From assembly GCA_021372575.1 (NCBI GenBank), contig JAJFUE010000088.1, forward strand, positions 1 through 64,000: a stretch of DNA of 64,000 nucleotides. The letters are read 5' to 3'. Both the position numbers and the translations under genes were made by a program. Source of the DNA: a bacterium (GTDB lineage Bacteria; Sumerlaeota; Sumerlaeia; MVZB01). The notes under the pieces were generated by a model that saw only the letters and a program-made list of their open reading frames with translations, did not search any database and was not told where the DNA came from. Below are positions 32,651-42,718 of this stretch, piece by piece. Positions within the stretch are counted from its first letter, which is position 1; every line of letters begins with the position of its first letter.

Positions 32651-34540
32651 TTATTCATTGAAGTGATCGACGATTTCGATGCCGACCGTCGCGGAACCCT
32701 GGATGGGGGCGTCCATGGTCATCGTTTGCAGGTCGAGCCGCGTGCCGGTCGCCTGTTGCTGAACCTGCGCCGGGGCCGTCTCGCGCACGAGCGACTCCAT
32801 CGTCGGGGGGATCGCGCCGAGCGGCCGCCCCTTCAGCACCGTCGTCGATTGCGGATCGACCAGGCACAGCCGCATCTGGTCGGGCGACATGTTCATCACA
32901 TCGACCAGCTCGAGGACCTCGTCGAACTGCCGCGGCGCGAAGACTGCGGGGTGGAGCTGCCGCTCGAGCGCCAGCGCCGCGGCGGCGTCGGAAAAGTGAA
33001 TCGCATACGACCCCGGCTTGAGCGGCTTGGGCAGCTTCATTTCGAGCGTGCGCGACTGCTCGGGCCCTCGCCACTGCCGATACCGCATCAGCAGCCGCAC
33101 GGTCTCGCCCGCCAGGTAGCGGTTGTGCTCAGGCGTGAGCGACACCAGCTCGAGCTGATCGCGGCGGGTCGCCCGGGCATCGACCGCGACGTCGATCGAG
33201 GCGACATCGGCTTCCTCAAACGGATTCTGCAGCAGCGCGAACAGATCGAACAGCACCTGGCCGACCGGCGTGCTGATCGCGTTGCCGTCCGACGAACTGA
33301 GCACGTGCTTCTTGATTGCGCGGCCGTTGGCAAGCCTGATCGTCGTGTCGGCGGCGAGCGTCATCTCCCCGGTTCCGCCGCCGCCGCTCGTCCACGCCGC
33401 GTCAAGCGCGACCATGGCCATGACCGGCAGGAAGTCCGAGTCCTTCCATGCCTTGTAACGGAAGACGCGCGGGTTCGATGCGGCCGGGCCGCCGATCGTC
33501 ACCGTGATCGGGACGAACGGGGGCGCCTCGCCCAGCGTGCCGCCGATCGCATAGGAGCGATCCTGGTCCATCGTGCCGACCAGTTCGCGCACCTCGCCGA
33601 GCTTGAACGACGTGCTGTAGCTCTGCATGAAACTGATGATATACGCGGCCGAAAGCGGCGCCCGGACGGCGCCGGCGCCCATCATCGGATGGCCGAACGC
33701 GATCATCTTGTTCCCATCGCGCCACGTGACCGTGCCGACGCCGGCGACGTTGAGGTCGCCGTAGAGCATCGGCACACCGAGAGCGGATCCGGGCTCCAGG
33801 GCCGGCGCGGGCTCATGGGATTCGGCTGCCGCGGCCCCGGCCCCAACCGGTCCCGCGTCGATCAACTCCAGGTTGCGCGCCTTGAAGAACCGGCCCAGTT
33901 GCCGGGCGGCGGACGCGGAAATGCCCGATACGAACATGGGCGTCATCAGCGGGCGCAACTCGCCCGCCGGCAACTTCAGTTCCGAGTCCTGAGTGCTGAG
34001 CCCTGAGTTGACCATGAGCGGTTGCGGGGCTTTCCCGGTCAGGCCCTGGTAATCCTGCCAGTCCTTCTGCCAATCCCACGGCGCGGACAGCTGGGCGGGT
34101 CCCGACGAGCGCGGCTTTGACTTCTGCAATCCCGGCCGGCCGATGTCGCGCCACACCTCCCACATCGATTCGATCGGCGTGATGCCGCAGATCGGCTCGT
34201 ACGCGAACGACCAGCCGTATGCGACCGCGCCGATGAGGCGGCCGTTCACATAGACGGGACTGCCGCTCATGCCGGCGACCACGCCGTGGCCGGCGAGCAT
34301 CGGCCCTTCCAGCCGCGCCATGATCATGTTGGACCCCGGCAGGGCGTTGTGCCTCACGCCGAGGATCGTCGCCTTGAAGGTCTCGACCTTGAAGCCGTTG
34401 AAAACCGTGCGCCCTTCGCCGACCATTCCGGGGCGCAATTCGCTCGACGGCATGAACTGGGCCGGCAGAGGTTCGACGCCGGCAGCCGGCGCAATCGCCG
34501 CAACCACCCATGCCATGGCGCAAGCCACGAGGAATCTCAT
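32651..34540 (-). CDS. SpoIVB-type (S55) peptidase-domain protein, exported
   Basis: 629 residues with a signal peptide (LVACAMAWVVAAIAPAAG). Residues about 30-290 match the S55 peptidase domain known from SpoIVB: ELRPGMVGEGRTVFNGFKVE, AGHGVVAGMSGSPVYVNG with Ser94 as probable nucleophile, the following GRLIGAVAYGW strand, and His284 in AFGHPMMGAG. The remaining 340 residues are beta-rich. Outside spore formers such proteins are common in environmental bacteria and their targets are unknown. The start at 34540 has GAGGTGG 5-6 bases upstream. Residues near 180 (GLSTQDSE) are encoded by the ACTCAGN heptamer repeat, in frame. Confidence 0.85.
   Translation of the reverse strand: MRFLVACAMAWVVAAIAPAAGVEPLPAQFMPSSELRPGMVGEGRTVFNGFKVETFKATILGVRHNALPGSNMIMARLEGPMLAGHGVVAGMSGSPVYVNGRLIGAVAYGWSFAYEPICGITPIESMWEVWRDIGRPGLQKSKPRSSGPAQLSAPWDWQKDWQDYQGLTGKAPQPLMVNSGLSTQDSELKLPAGELRPLMTPMFVSGISASAARQLGRFFKARNLELIDAGPVGAGAAAAESHEPAPALEPGSALGVPMLYGDLNVAGVGTVTWRDGNKMIAFGHPMMGAGAVRAPLSAAYIISFMQSYSTSFKLGEVRELVGTMDQDRSYAIGGTLGEAPPFVPITVTIGGPAASNPRVFRYKAWKDSDFLPVMAMVALDAAWTSGGGGTGEMTLAADTTIRLANGRAIKKHVLSSSDGNAISTPVGQVLFDLFALLQNPFEEADVASIDVAVDARATRRDQLELVSLTPEHNRYLAGETVRLLMRYRQWRGPEQSRTLEMKLPKPLKPGSYAIHFSDAAAALALERQLHPAVFAPRQFDEVLELVDVMNMSPDQMRLCLVDPQSTTVLKGRPLGAIPPTMESLVRETAPAQVQQQATGTRLDLQTMTMDAPIQGSATVGIEIVDHFNE
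33983..34010 (-). repeat. ACTCAGN heptamer repeat inside the S55 gene
   Basis: Four degenerate 7-bp units in the middle of the S55 coding region, reading as SGLSTQDSE. They lie in a variable linker, so insertion of a multiple of 3 bases was tolerated. Confidence 0.75.
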
Positions 34541-34684
34541 CGGTCCACCTCGCTGTTGTTGGCGGCCGGGACGACCGCCCAAATAAGCTGCATCCTACAG
34601 CCTTTCACCACGCGCACGCGACGTAAAAAAACACCGGCGGCGGGCAATCCCGCCGCCGGAATGGCGCGTTCAATGGACGGCCTG

Positions 34685-37600
34685 TTACTTCAGCAGCGTC
34701 CAGTCGGCCGCCGGCACCGAGTTCTTGCCGATGCCATCGACCAGACCCGTGTCATAGACGTTGAACATGCCGGCCTTGGTCGAAGTGGCCCCGCCCGTCG
34801 GGTTCTGGACGGTGACCTTGCGCGGCCCGAGATCGGCATCGTCCGAGACGCGCACCGTCACCCTGGCATTGAGCCCGTCGATGCGCTCCATGCTGACGAT
34901 GTTGACGCCGTCGCCGAAGCTGAGCGTCATGCCCGGCTTGAAGTTGTAGCCATAGACATCGATCTGGCGCAAATCGCCGCGGGCCGCGCCGCGCGGCGTG
35001 ATGCCCGTGATGCGCGGGGCCGAAGCCAGCAGCGGATGCGACACGGCCTTACTGTTCCAGTTGTCGCCCACGACGCGGTTCACGTAGAACACGTTGTAGG
35101 CGCCCGTTGACATCATCGCCTGCGGATTGCCCAGGCAGGAGATCATGAAGTCCAGATCGCCGTCGCCATCGACGTCGATCAGATCGACGTCGTTGGCCCA
35201 GCCGACGACGCTGGTCATGTCGTCGCCATAGACGTTCAGGTAAATGTCGAGCGAGTTGCCCACGACGTACGGCACCTCGTAGGAGATGTCCTTGAAGAAC
35301 CCGCCGCGAATCTTGCCATCGACCTTGCCCAGGTCGTTGCGCCAGATCCTGACGAGGCGGGTGTTGCCGCCGACGAGCTTGGCGACGACGATGTCGATGT
35401 CGCCGTCGAGGTCGATGTCACCGACATCCACGCCCGCCGTCGGGTCGGTCGGCATGTTGTCGCCGAACCGCAGCGACGTCTGGTCGGTGAAGTAGCCGGG
35501 GTGCTGGTTGGTCGGGTCGTTGATCAGCAGCCGGTTGATCTCGCCGAGCGTGGACCCGATCGTGGCCGGGCCGAACGAGATGTAGATGTCGAGCGAACCG
35601 TCCCAGATCCCGTCGCGGTAGGCGGTGATGATGCCGTCGCCGTTGCGGTCGTAGGTGTCGATCTGGCCGTTGCCCGAGCCGCCGAGCTGGCCGTCGGCGC
35701 CGATGACGCCCACGTCCTCGCCCGCATCGAGCACGCCGTTGCCGTTGAGGTCCTCGGTCTCGGTCGGCTTGTCGATCCAATCGAGGACGCCATTGGCCGC
35801 CCCGACGCGCACGCCGCTGTCGTTGACGACGCCGACGTCCTCGCCCGGGTCAAGCAGGCCGTTGTGGTTCTTGTCCTCGGTCGCTTCGCCGAGGCCGTCG
35901 AAGTCGGCGGTCGCGATTCCGCGCGGCACCTTGTCGAGGTATTTCGGAATACGCCGCAGGCTGTCGTCGGCGACGAACGTCGGATCGTCGTCGGTGAACA
36001 GGCCGTCGCCGTCGTTGATCAAGTAGCGGAATCCGATCGGCGCGGTCGCCGTCGATTGGTTGGCCAGGATGATGTCCACGTCGCCGTCGGAATCGAAGTC
36101 ACCGACGAGCATGTCCATCGTGTTGTCGGCCACGCCCATGACTCCGCCCGAGCCGAGCGGAAGGTTGGTTTCCGACCGGTCGTAGAAGTGATACGGCTCC
36201 GCGCCGACGGGCTGGTTGAACAGCAGCGCCTCGGGGCACCCGAAGTCCATGCGCCCGTTGCCGATCAAAACGTCGGCGCGCCCGTCGTCGTTGAAGTCGG
36301 CGAACAACACACGCTGGCCCTGCCGCTTCAGGTTCACGCTCTCGGGCGACAGGCCCGGCGTGTAGATCTGCGGCCACAGGCCCGCGACCGCCGGCTCGAA
36401 GAACGCGTCGCCGAGGTTGTTCGTATCGGGCACCGAGTTCTGCGAGATGGTGTTGACGTCCTGGTTGATGAGCAGGGTGGGCTGCTCGGAATAACCGAGG
36501 CGCTCCTGGCGCACCATCAGGACGTCCAGGTCGCCGTCGTTATCGACGTCGCCCACGGCGGTGTCGTTGTTGAACGTCGGCTTGTCGATGACGCCATACA
36601 TGTAGCCGCTGTCGGCGGCTTCGAAGTTGGCAATCCGGGGGGCCGGAACCGCCGCGTTATATGGCTTGAACGTCCGCATGCCGCCGTATTTCGGCTCGCC
36701 GGTGTTCAGCAGGATGCGGTTGTATTCGCCTTCCTGCGTGAAGTGGCCGCCGCACGACTGCATGATGTCGAGCCGGTTGTCCGAGTTCAGGTCGGCGACC
36801 GTCGAACGCACCGTCACGCCCGGGATGGTCGAAACCGTGTACGGGGGCGCCAACGAGATGAACATCAACGGCGGCAGCATCGTGATGTTGTTCTCGAAGA
36901 ACATCTTCGGGTCCCGGTTGCTGTTCGTGTCCGGCGGGCGGGTGTAGGTCTGGTTCAGCAGCAGTTGGGTGGGCGCCAGCGCGTTGAACACGATCAGATC
37001 CTGATCGCCGTCGTTATCAACGTCGCCGTGGACCGCCGACGTGCTGACGTAGTTCACGTTGCCGACGAGCGTGTCGGTGCGGTCGGTGAAGATGCCCAGC
37101 GAGTCGTTCAGATAGACGCGGTTGGTCGCGGGGGTGCCAAGGCCGTTGTAACCGTCAAGATCCTCGAGGCCCTCGAGCGTCGTCGTCGCGATGAACACGT
37201 CGATGTCGCCGTCGTTGTCGAAGTCGGCCGCCGTGCAGCCGTACGGCTCGCCGACGGGCGCCAGCGGATCCGTCGAACCCGGCAGCGCGGTTGCGCCGGG
37301 GAACACGATCGGCATCCACCATGTCCACGGATCATCGACGATGTATTGGAACCCGAGGCCGCCATAGGCCACGGAAAACCGCGAGCAGCCGGCATTCGCG
37401 ATAAAGTCCGGGGCTCCGCTGTCATTGTCCGTCGCAAGGAAGATATCCGCGGCGCCCTCGTTGAGGAAGTCGGCGAGCAGGCCGGACCATGCGCGCCCGT
37501 GCGGCGGCACGCCATCGATCTCGGGGCTCGCCGCGTCGCCCGGCAGGCCGTCGGGAATGCCGGTAAAGAGCGGGTTGGCGTCATACACGAAGAACCATGT

Positions 37601-40600
37601 CGGCGTCTCGAGCGTGTCGTCATAGTACGTGTAGCAGGCGAACAGGCCGCCGTCGGTGCCGATCGTGGCCGTCGTGATGAGGTCGCCGTTTTCGGCCGAG
37701 GCAACCTGTTCGAAGGTTGCCCCCGGCAGATAGGAATAGGTGTAATCGAACCCGTAGTTCATGCAGCCGAAATAACCGTCGGGGGTGCCGTCGGGCAGGA
37801 GAAAGTCGTATTGCGGTCCGAACAGGCTCACGTTGGTCACGTCGTTGGTGTAGATATCCAGGTTTCGGAACACGCCGTAATCGGCTCCGTGCGCCGGCTG
37901 CGGGACCGATCCGCTGGTGCTGCCGGTCACGACCGTCGCCGGCGGATTGGAACCGGACGGCGGATTCGTCGGCGCCGCGGTGAACGGATAGGTGACATCG
38001 GCCGTGCTGATATAGCCGCGCCACGACCGCTCGCGAATCGAGACCAGGTCCAGGCCCGTGTGGTATTCGACAGGCCCGAAGTGCGGTTCCGTGGCGCCCG
38101 TCGCCATCGGCGAGTTCTGGACCGTGCTGCGCGCGCCGCCCGCGTTGAACTGCAGCAACGCCGGGAAAATCGGGGCCATGCGGTCCAATTCGGACGGCAT
38201 CCACGAGTTGAGCGCCTCGTCCAGCCACATCCCGGTGAACGACACCTTGATCGAGGTGAGCGTGCCGAACCGGTCGTCCGAACCCAGTGTTTCATCCGTG
38301 AAGAATTCGCCGCTGGGCGACAGCGAATACGGCGGATGCTTGGTCTGGTTGACCAGCACGCGCTCGGCGAACTGGAGCGGCTCGCTGAACCAGTCGGCGG
38401 TCATGTCCGGCCGGCGGTCGCCGCCGGTCGGCGAGGAGTCGATCCACCCGACCGTGTTCTCCAGGTCGGAGAACGGGTAGTATTCGCTGATCACGAGGTC
38501 CATGTCGCCGTCGCTGTCGATGTCGGCCGCGGCCGCGCGATACGGATAATCAAATATATCCTCATCCCAGCCGAGGTTGAGGATGCCGGGAAGCCACTCC
38601 GCGCTGCGATCGACGAAGTAGCCCGGGAACCCGCTGCGGCCCTCGTTCAGGTAAAAGCGGTTGCGCGCGTTCTGGTTGGTGAAGAACAGGTCCAGCCAGC
38701 CGTCGTTGTTGAAGTCGGCCAGCACGACGCCCACCGTCGGATCGTTGGGCGCGGCGACCGGGTGGGTCTTGCCGTCGCTTCCGATTTCATAGCTCTTGAT
38801 GCGGTCGTCGATCGTGCCGACGATGTTGTCGTCGCCGACGGTGACGTCCCGGAAGAAATACGTGACCGAGCCATCGGCCTCGATCCGCTGCTCGTTCAGG
38901 TAGAGGCGGTTGGTGCGGCCGGCAATCGGATCCTGGCCGCCGCCGAATCCGGCCGTCACGATGTCGAGGTCGCCGTCGTTATCGACGTCCCCGATCGCGC
39001 CGCTCATCGTGATGTAATCGGTTTGCGGGAACGATCCGGACCCCGGCACGAACATCAGCGGGTTGCCCGCGGCGACGTCCGGAATCGGATTCTGGTTGGT
39101 CACCGTGTCGGCGGCACCGGTGTTGGTGATCAGGTCGGCGTTATCGACGTCCTTGTTGTCGGTCAGTTCGATCGCCTCGATATGGTAGCCGTCGTCGTTG
39201 CCGCTGGTGATCTCGCCGGTCGTCGTATCGACGACCGCCGGGGCGTATCCGTCCTGCGTCTGGAGCGGCTGGTAGAAGCCGACGATGAACGAGAAGGTCT
39301 TGGTCTCGGCCGAGGCAAGCGCGATGTTGTCCCACACAAGGGCCACGCCCGAGTCGCTGATCTTCGTGTCGGGCGCGGTGAGGGCCGCACCGGTGCCGGT
39401 GATGGAACCGGTCAGTGCGGAGATTTTCGCGATCGTCACCTCGGTCGGCGTCACCGTTCCCGTCCCGCGCACCGTAATGTAGCTGCTGAAGAGCGGGTCG
39501 TGGAGCGACGTCTGGTAATCGATCTCGTTCGGGATCAGCCGGCCCTTGAGCGTGATCTCGTTATCGACCGAGGCGCCGTTGATCACGTAGAGCGGGTTCT
39601 CGGCGCCGAACTGGATCGTGTCCAGAACCTGCCGCAGCGAGAACGTCCCGGGCCGGTCGCTGTAGTTGGTCAGCGTGTAGGTCACCTGGACGCCTTGCGG
39701 GATGCCGACCACGCCGCCGTACGGGGTGATGCTGATGCGCTGGCGCAGGCCGAAGTCGCCCGTGCGCGTCCACGACCCCTCCGAATAGTTCTGGGTGTCG
39801 TTGATCACCATGGCCTGGTTCACGGCCCCGATGGCGCCTTCGCGGTTGGAGAACGTGCCCTTGGGGGTCTTCACCATCACGTACGACCGCGGGCCGTTGT
39901 TGTAGCCGGAAAGGAATTCCGGCCCGCTGTTGATGGCCGTCGCGAAGCGACCGCCGGCATCGATCTCGGTCGAGATGAATTCATTGTCGAAACGGTTGTC
40001 GGTCAGCAGGTTGGGATCGACCGCGGTGCCGTCGCCGATCGGCATATACGTCGTGCTGCCGCCGTAATACTCCGTGGGGAACGGCATCACGTTTTCTGGA
40101 AGAAGCATTTGCTCGATCCAGTTGATATAAACATGATAGAGCGCCGTCGGATTCTGTGGCTCCTCAGGATCCGGTGGCCACCACGAAAGCATGAGCGCAT
40201 ACTTGATCGGCATGCCCGTGTCGTCGTTAACTGGCAGGCCGGCGAATTTGTAGTCGGAGGTGTAGGTTCCTTCCTCGAGCAGCAGAACTGGGTCTGTGAT
40301 AAAGGAAGGATTATCGTTGAAATCCGGATTTCCGGTGTCCGAAGGGGTGGTCGCGCCGGTTGTCGGTGTCAGCGGGAAAAACACATCGTCGCCGGGGCCG
40401 GCCGGGATCGTCATATCATAGCCCGAAAGCACTTCCGCGATGATGCGGTACATCCCCTGGTTCTCGTCCGGAACCAACGGCTTCGACCACGTGTTGTCGG
40501 GATTGGGAAGCGAGGGGTTCACATTGTGCCCCAGGTTGAGTTCACTCGCCTGGGCAAGCTGATCGGGGCGCACGCACAGGAACACCGGCGCCTGCGACAC

Positions 40601-41677
40601 GAACAGGCTCAGCGTCCCGTTGTTGGTGGGGTCGGAATCGACGAGTTCGCCCTGAAGCACCCGGCCGCCGATCGAGCCGCGTCCCGAGAAATTCTTGCCG
40701 TTGACGAGGCCGGCGTTCATCTCGTCGTCGAACGCGAGCTTGCGCCGCTCGAACGGATCGGTCGGATAATCGCTTGTCGGCGGTTCGAAATACACGTTCA
40801 TGACGGAATTCTGAATATTTGAATTGCCGAGGCCGACCGCATAACCGAGTTGGTTTGTGATGATCGCCTGGATGTCGAGGCTGCCAGACACCCACGGCTT
40901 GTCGCCGTCGGGCACATCGCTGTAACTTTCGGGCCACGTGCGCAGGTCCTGCGTCACAGCCGGATCGACGATAATGTCGCAGTCGATGATCTCGCCGGCC
41001 TTGTAACTGGTCACCGGGATGAACACGTCGGCATTGTTGTCGGAGTTCAGATCGACGACGACGCCCGGGCCGGCGTTCCAGCGGTTCGTCATGCTTCCGA
41101 CAAATTGGAATGGAATGCTTGGATACGTGCCGGCCTGGCCCGCATACATACTTGGGTCGAAATCGGTGTTGAAATACGTCATGACCGAGCTGGCCACGTT
41201 GTTCGCCTCGGTCTGGGCGTTGTCGATGAACGTGATCAGGTTATAGCCGTCGATGGCCGCCTGGGTGGGCATGTACATGGTCCCGGGAATCGCCGGCGCA
41301 TACTGGCTCGGGATCACCGAGCTGCTGAACCGGAAATCCGAGAAACGCGCGTTGTTCCACGTCGAGATCGCGCCGTTCAACGCGTCCATGATTTTTGCGT
41401 AGGTCGGCTTCAGGCTGTCCTTCGGGAAGACGACGCCCGGCAACAGGATATCCTGGTTGCCCTGGCCGCTCGTCCGAACATAGAACTGCGGCGGCGACAT
41501 CCGCTCGTTCCAGCGGACCTGCGTCGGCCGCAGCAAGTCGTCGGTCGCATTCGTCGGGTCCTGCCTGTCCAGAATGGGGACCAGAAACGGACCGCCGGCG
41601 CGGACCGGCAGAATCGTCGCCATGGCCATCAGCGACAGCGCGATGAGGCGAATCGTGGAGACGGCAGTAACTTTCAT
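34685..41677 (-). CDS. giant FG-GAP/VCBS repeat protein with an inactive matrixin-like domain
   Basis: 2330 residues with a signal peptide (LIALSLMAMATILPVRAG). Residues about 40-310 look like a matrixin metalloprotease domain, but the zinc motif HExxHxxGxxH reads NQLGYAVGLGN (Asn275, Tyr279, Asn285); the Gly282 and the Met-turn (SVM, Met293) remain. About twelve FG-GAP type calcium loops follow (DVDNDGDLDIV, DFNNDGWLDLF, DIDSDGDMDLV and others). Near residues 1930-2030 are EF-hand/dockerin-like loops (DKNHNGLLDPGED, DLNGNGVLDAGED). The C-terminus (about 2215-2310) is an IPT/TIG domain. It is likely a calcium-stabilised surface or secreted adhesin or binding protein. The start at 41677 is set by the signal peptide; the open frame to 41824 is not family-like. 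Confidence 0.85.
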   Translation of the reverse strand: MKVTAVSTIRLIALSLMAMATILPVRAGGPFLVPILDRQDPTNATDDLLRPTQVRWNERMSPPQFYVRTSGQGNQDILLPGVVFPKDSLKPTYAKIMDALNGAISTWNNARFSDFRFSSSVIPSQYAPAIPGTMYMPTQAAIDGYNLITFIDNAQTEANNVASSVMTYFNTDFDPSMYAGQAGTYPSIPFQFVGSMTNRWNAGPGVVVDLNSDNNADVFIPVTSYKAGEIIDCDIIVDPAVTQDLRTWPESYSDVPDGDKPWVSGSLDIQAIITNQLGYAVGLGNSNIQNSVMNVYFEPPTSDYPTDPFERRKLAFDDEMNAGLVNGKNFSGRGSIGGRVLQGELVDSDPTNNGTLSLFVSQAPVFLCVRPDQLAQASELNLGHNVNPSLPNPDNTWSKPLVPDENQGMYRIIAEVLSGYDMTIPAGPGDDVFFPLTPTTGATTPSDTGNPDFNDNPSFITDPVLLLEEGTYTSDYKFAGLPVNDDTGMPIKYALMLSWWPPDPEEPQNPTALYHVYINWIEQMLLPENVMPFPTEYYGGSTTYMPIGDGTAVDPNLLTDNRFDNEFISTEIDAGGRFATAINSGPEFLSGYNNGPRSYVMVKTPKGTFSNREGAIGAVNQAMVINDTQNYSEGSWTRTGDFGLRQRISITPYGGVVGIPQGVQVTYTLTNYSDRPGTFSLRQVLDTIQFGAENPLYVINGASVDNEITLKGRLIPNEIDYQTSLHDPLFSSYITVRGTGTVTPTEVTIAKISALTGSITGTGAALTAPDTKISDSGVALVWDNIALASAETKTFSFIVGFYQPLQTQDGYAPAVVDTTTGEITSGNDDGYHIEAIELTDNKDVDNADLITNTGAADTVTNQNPIPDVAAGNPLMFVPGSGSFPQTDYITMSGAIGDVDNDGDLDIVTAGFGGGQDPIAGRTNRLYLNEQRIEADGSVTYFFRDVTVGDDNIVGTIDDRIKSYEIGSDGKTHPVAAPNDPTVGVVLADFNNDGWLDLFFTNQNARNRFYLNEGRSGFPGYFVDRSAEWLPGILNLGWDEDIFDYPYRAAAADIDSDGDMDLVISEYYPFSDLENTVGWIDSSPTGGDRRPDMTADWFSEPLQFAERVLVNQTKHPPYSLSPSGEFFTDETLGSDDRFGTLTSIKVSFTGMWLDEALNSWMPSELDRMAPIFPALLQFNAGGARSTVQNSPMATGATEPHFGPVEYHTGLDLVSIRERSWRGYISTADVTYPFTAAPTNPPSGSNPPATVVTGSTSGSVPQPAHGADYGVFRNLDIYTNDVTNVSLFGPQYDFLLPDGTPDGYFGCMNYGFDYTYSYLPGATFEQVASAENGDLITTATIGTDGGLFACYTYYDDTLETPTWFFVYDANPLFTGIPDGLPGDAASPEIDGVPPHGRAWSGLLADFLNEGAADIFLATDNDSGAPDFIANAGCSRFSVAYGGLGFQYIVDDPWTWWMPIVFPGATALPGSTDPLAPVGEPYGCTAADFDNDGDIDVFIATTTLEGLEDLDGYNGLGTPATNRVYLNDSLGIFTDRTDTLVGNVNYVSTSAVHGDVDNDGDQDLIVFNALAPTQLLLNQTYTRPPDTNSNRDPKMFFENNITMLPPLMFISLAPPYTVSTIPGVTVRSTVADLNSDNRLDIMQSCGGHFTQEGEYNRILLNTGEPKYGGMRTFKPYNAAVPAPRIANFEAADSGYMYGVIDKPTFNNDTAVGDVDNDGDLDVLMVRQERLGYSEQPTLLINQDVNTISQNSVPDTNNLGDAFFEPAVAGLWPQIYTPGLSPESVNLKRQGQRVLFADFNDDGRADVLIGNGRMDFGCPEALLFNQPVGAEPYHFYDRSETNLPLGSGGVMGVADNTMDMLVGDFDSDGDVDIILANQSTATAPIGFRYLINDGDGLFTDDDPTFVADDSLRRIPKYLDKVPRGIATADFDGLGEATEDKNHNGLLDPGEDVGVVNDSGVRVGAANGVLDWIDKPTETEDLNGNGVLDAGEDVGVIGADGQLGGSGNGQIDTYDRNGDGIITAYRDGIWDGSLDIYISFGPATIGSTLGEINRLLINDPTNQHPGYFTDQTSLRFGDNMPTDPTAGVDVGDIDLDGDIDIVVAKLVGGNTRLVRIWRNDLGKVDGKIRGGFFKDISYEVPYVVGNSLDIYLNVYGDDMTSVVGWANDVDLIDVDGDGDLDFMISCLGNPQAMMSTGAYNVFYVNRVVGDNWNSKAVSHPLLASAPRITGITPRGAARGDLRQIDVYGYNFKPGMTLSFGDGVNIVSMERIDGLNARVTVRVSDDADLGPRKVTVQNPTGGATSTKAGMFNVYDTGLVDGIGKNSVPAADWTLLK

Positions 41678-41741
41678 CCTGTTCCAACCTTTAATCAACG
41701 AAGGTAAACCCCGATCGAAAAACACGGCCGGCCGGGCCCGA

Positions 41742-42578
41742 TCACTGCTTGGCCGACGCCTTTGCCAATTTCCCGGCGACCCTCGCCTTGACGGCCGCCA
41801 ACGATTCAAACGGAACGATTTCATTCAAGTCGGCGGACGATGCCTTCGCGGCCTGCACCCGCGCCTCGGCCTTGGCCGTCAGCTCGTCGAACTTGCTCCC
41901 GAGCGTCTTCTGCTCGGCGGTCATGTCGCGATCGACCTGCGCGCCGACGGTCTCGGACGTCGCCGCCGACAGGCGCGCGACCTGCTGGGCCTGGCGCTGC
42001 GCAAGCTTCTGCGCGCGCTGGAACAACGGCGTGCGGATCCCTCCCGGAAATGGCTCGGCGCCCGTGCGGCTCACAAGCCGCTCGCCCGTCTCGGGATGGC
42101 GCACGACCGTGAACCGCCCCTGGTCGCGGCCAAGGATGCGCGGGCTGGTCGGCGAAACCGCCGGCCTCTGGTTGAGCGCCTGAAGCTTGGGATTGAACGT
42201 CGGCTGCTGCGTGAACAGCAGAACTTCTTCCTGCTCGGCGAAGTTCGCCATCCCCTGCGCATAACTGGTCAGCGGCATCGGCGTCTGCACCGATCCGCCC
42301 ATCTCCTCCATCTCCAGCAGCCCCTGCTTATCGACCTTGGCCTGGCCCTTCCAGTTCTCCGCGACCTTCATCTTGTACTTGGTCACGTAGCTGCCGTTCT
42401 GAAAGACAACCTTCTTCTCCGTGCACGTGGCCACGAAAATGTTGTCCGCCTTTTGCGCCATTTCATCCAGGCCCAACCGTTTGATCGATTGAGCGTGGAC
42501 TGCCACGGCGCCCACAAGCCAGATGGCGACAACCAGACATGCGGCCATGCGCATGCGCGCGCGTTGAGCCCCGTACAT
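41742..42578 (-). CDS. exported protein preceding the FG-GAP gene
   Basis: 278 residues. Signal peptide MAACLVVAIWLVGAVAVHAQ within the first 30 residues. Residues about 35-110 (LGLDEMAQKADNIFVATCTE, YVTKYKMKVAENWKG, then EEVLLFTQQ) resemble a beta-barrel type of exported protein often encoded beside matrixin-like proteins in environmental bacteria, a loose resemblance only. The C-terminal half is helical and charged, Ala/Gln/Lys-rich. AGGAGGT lies 6 bases before the ATG. It is 64 bases upstream of the FG-GAP gene on the same strand, behind a strong promoter, so the two are probably a functional pair. Confidence 0.8.
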   Translation of the reverse strand: MYGAQRARMRMAACLVVAIWLVGAVAVHAQSIKRLGLDEMAQKADNIFVATCTEKKVVFQNGSYVTKYKMKVAENWKGQAKVDKQGLLEMEEMGGSVQTPMPLTSYAQGMANFAEQEEVLLFTQQPTFNPKLQALNQRPAVSPTSPRILGRDQGRFTVVRHPETGERLVSRTGAEPFPGGIRTPLFQRAQKLAQRQAQQVARLSAATSETVGAQVDRDMTAEQKTLGSKFDELTAKAEARVQAAKASSADLNEIVPFESLAAVKARVAGKLAKASAKQ

Positions 42579-42718
42579 GAAACGACCTCCTCGATCCAGA
42601 CGCCCTCGAATCTGTTTGGAAACGGCCGCCGCCGATACCGACGACTCGACCGCGATTCCTGGCTGTCTCTCATTCAACAAAATAGATGAGAACCCGGCGG
42701 ACCTCACGTTGGACACCT

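Noticed and set aside
35501-40822. A 1773-codon open frame on the plus strand, opposite the FG-GAP gene
   Set aside because: It is a shadow frame caused by GC-rich codons and Asp/Gly repeats of the real gene. Its translation is Arg/Val/Asp-rich with no domain, and there is no ribosome binding site.
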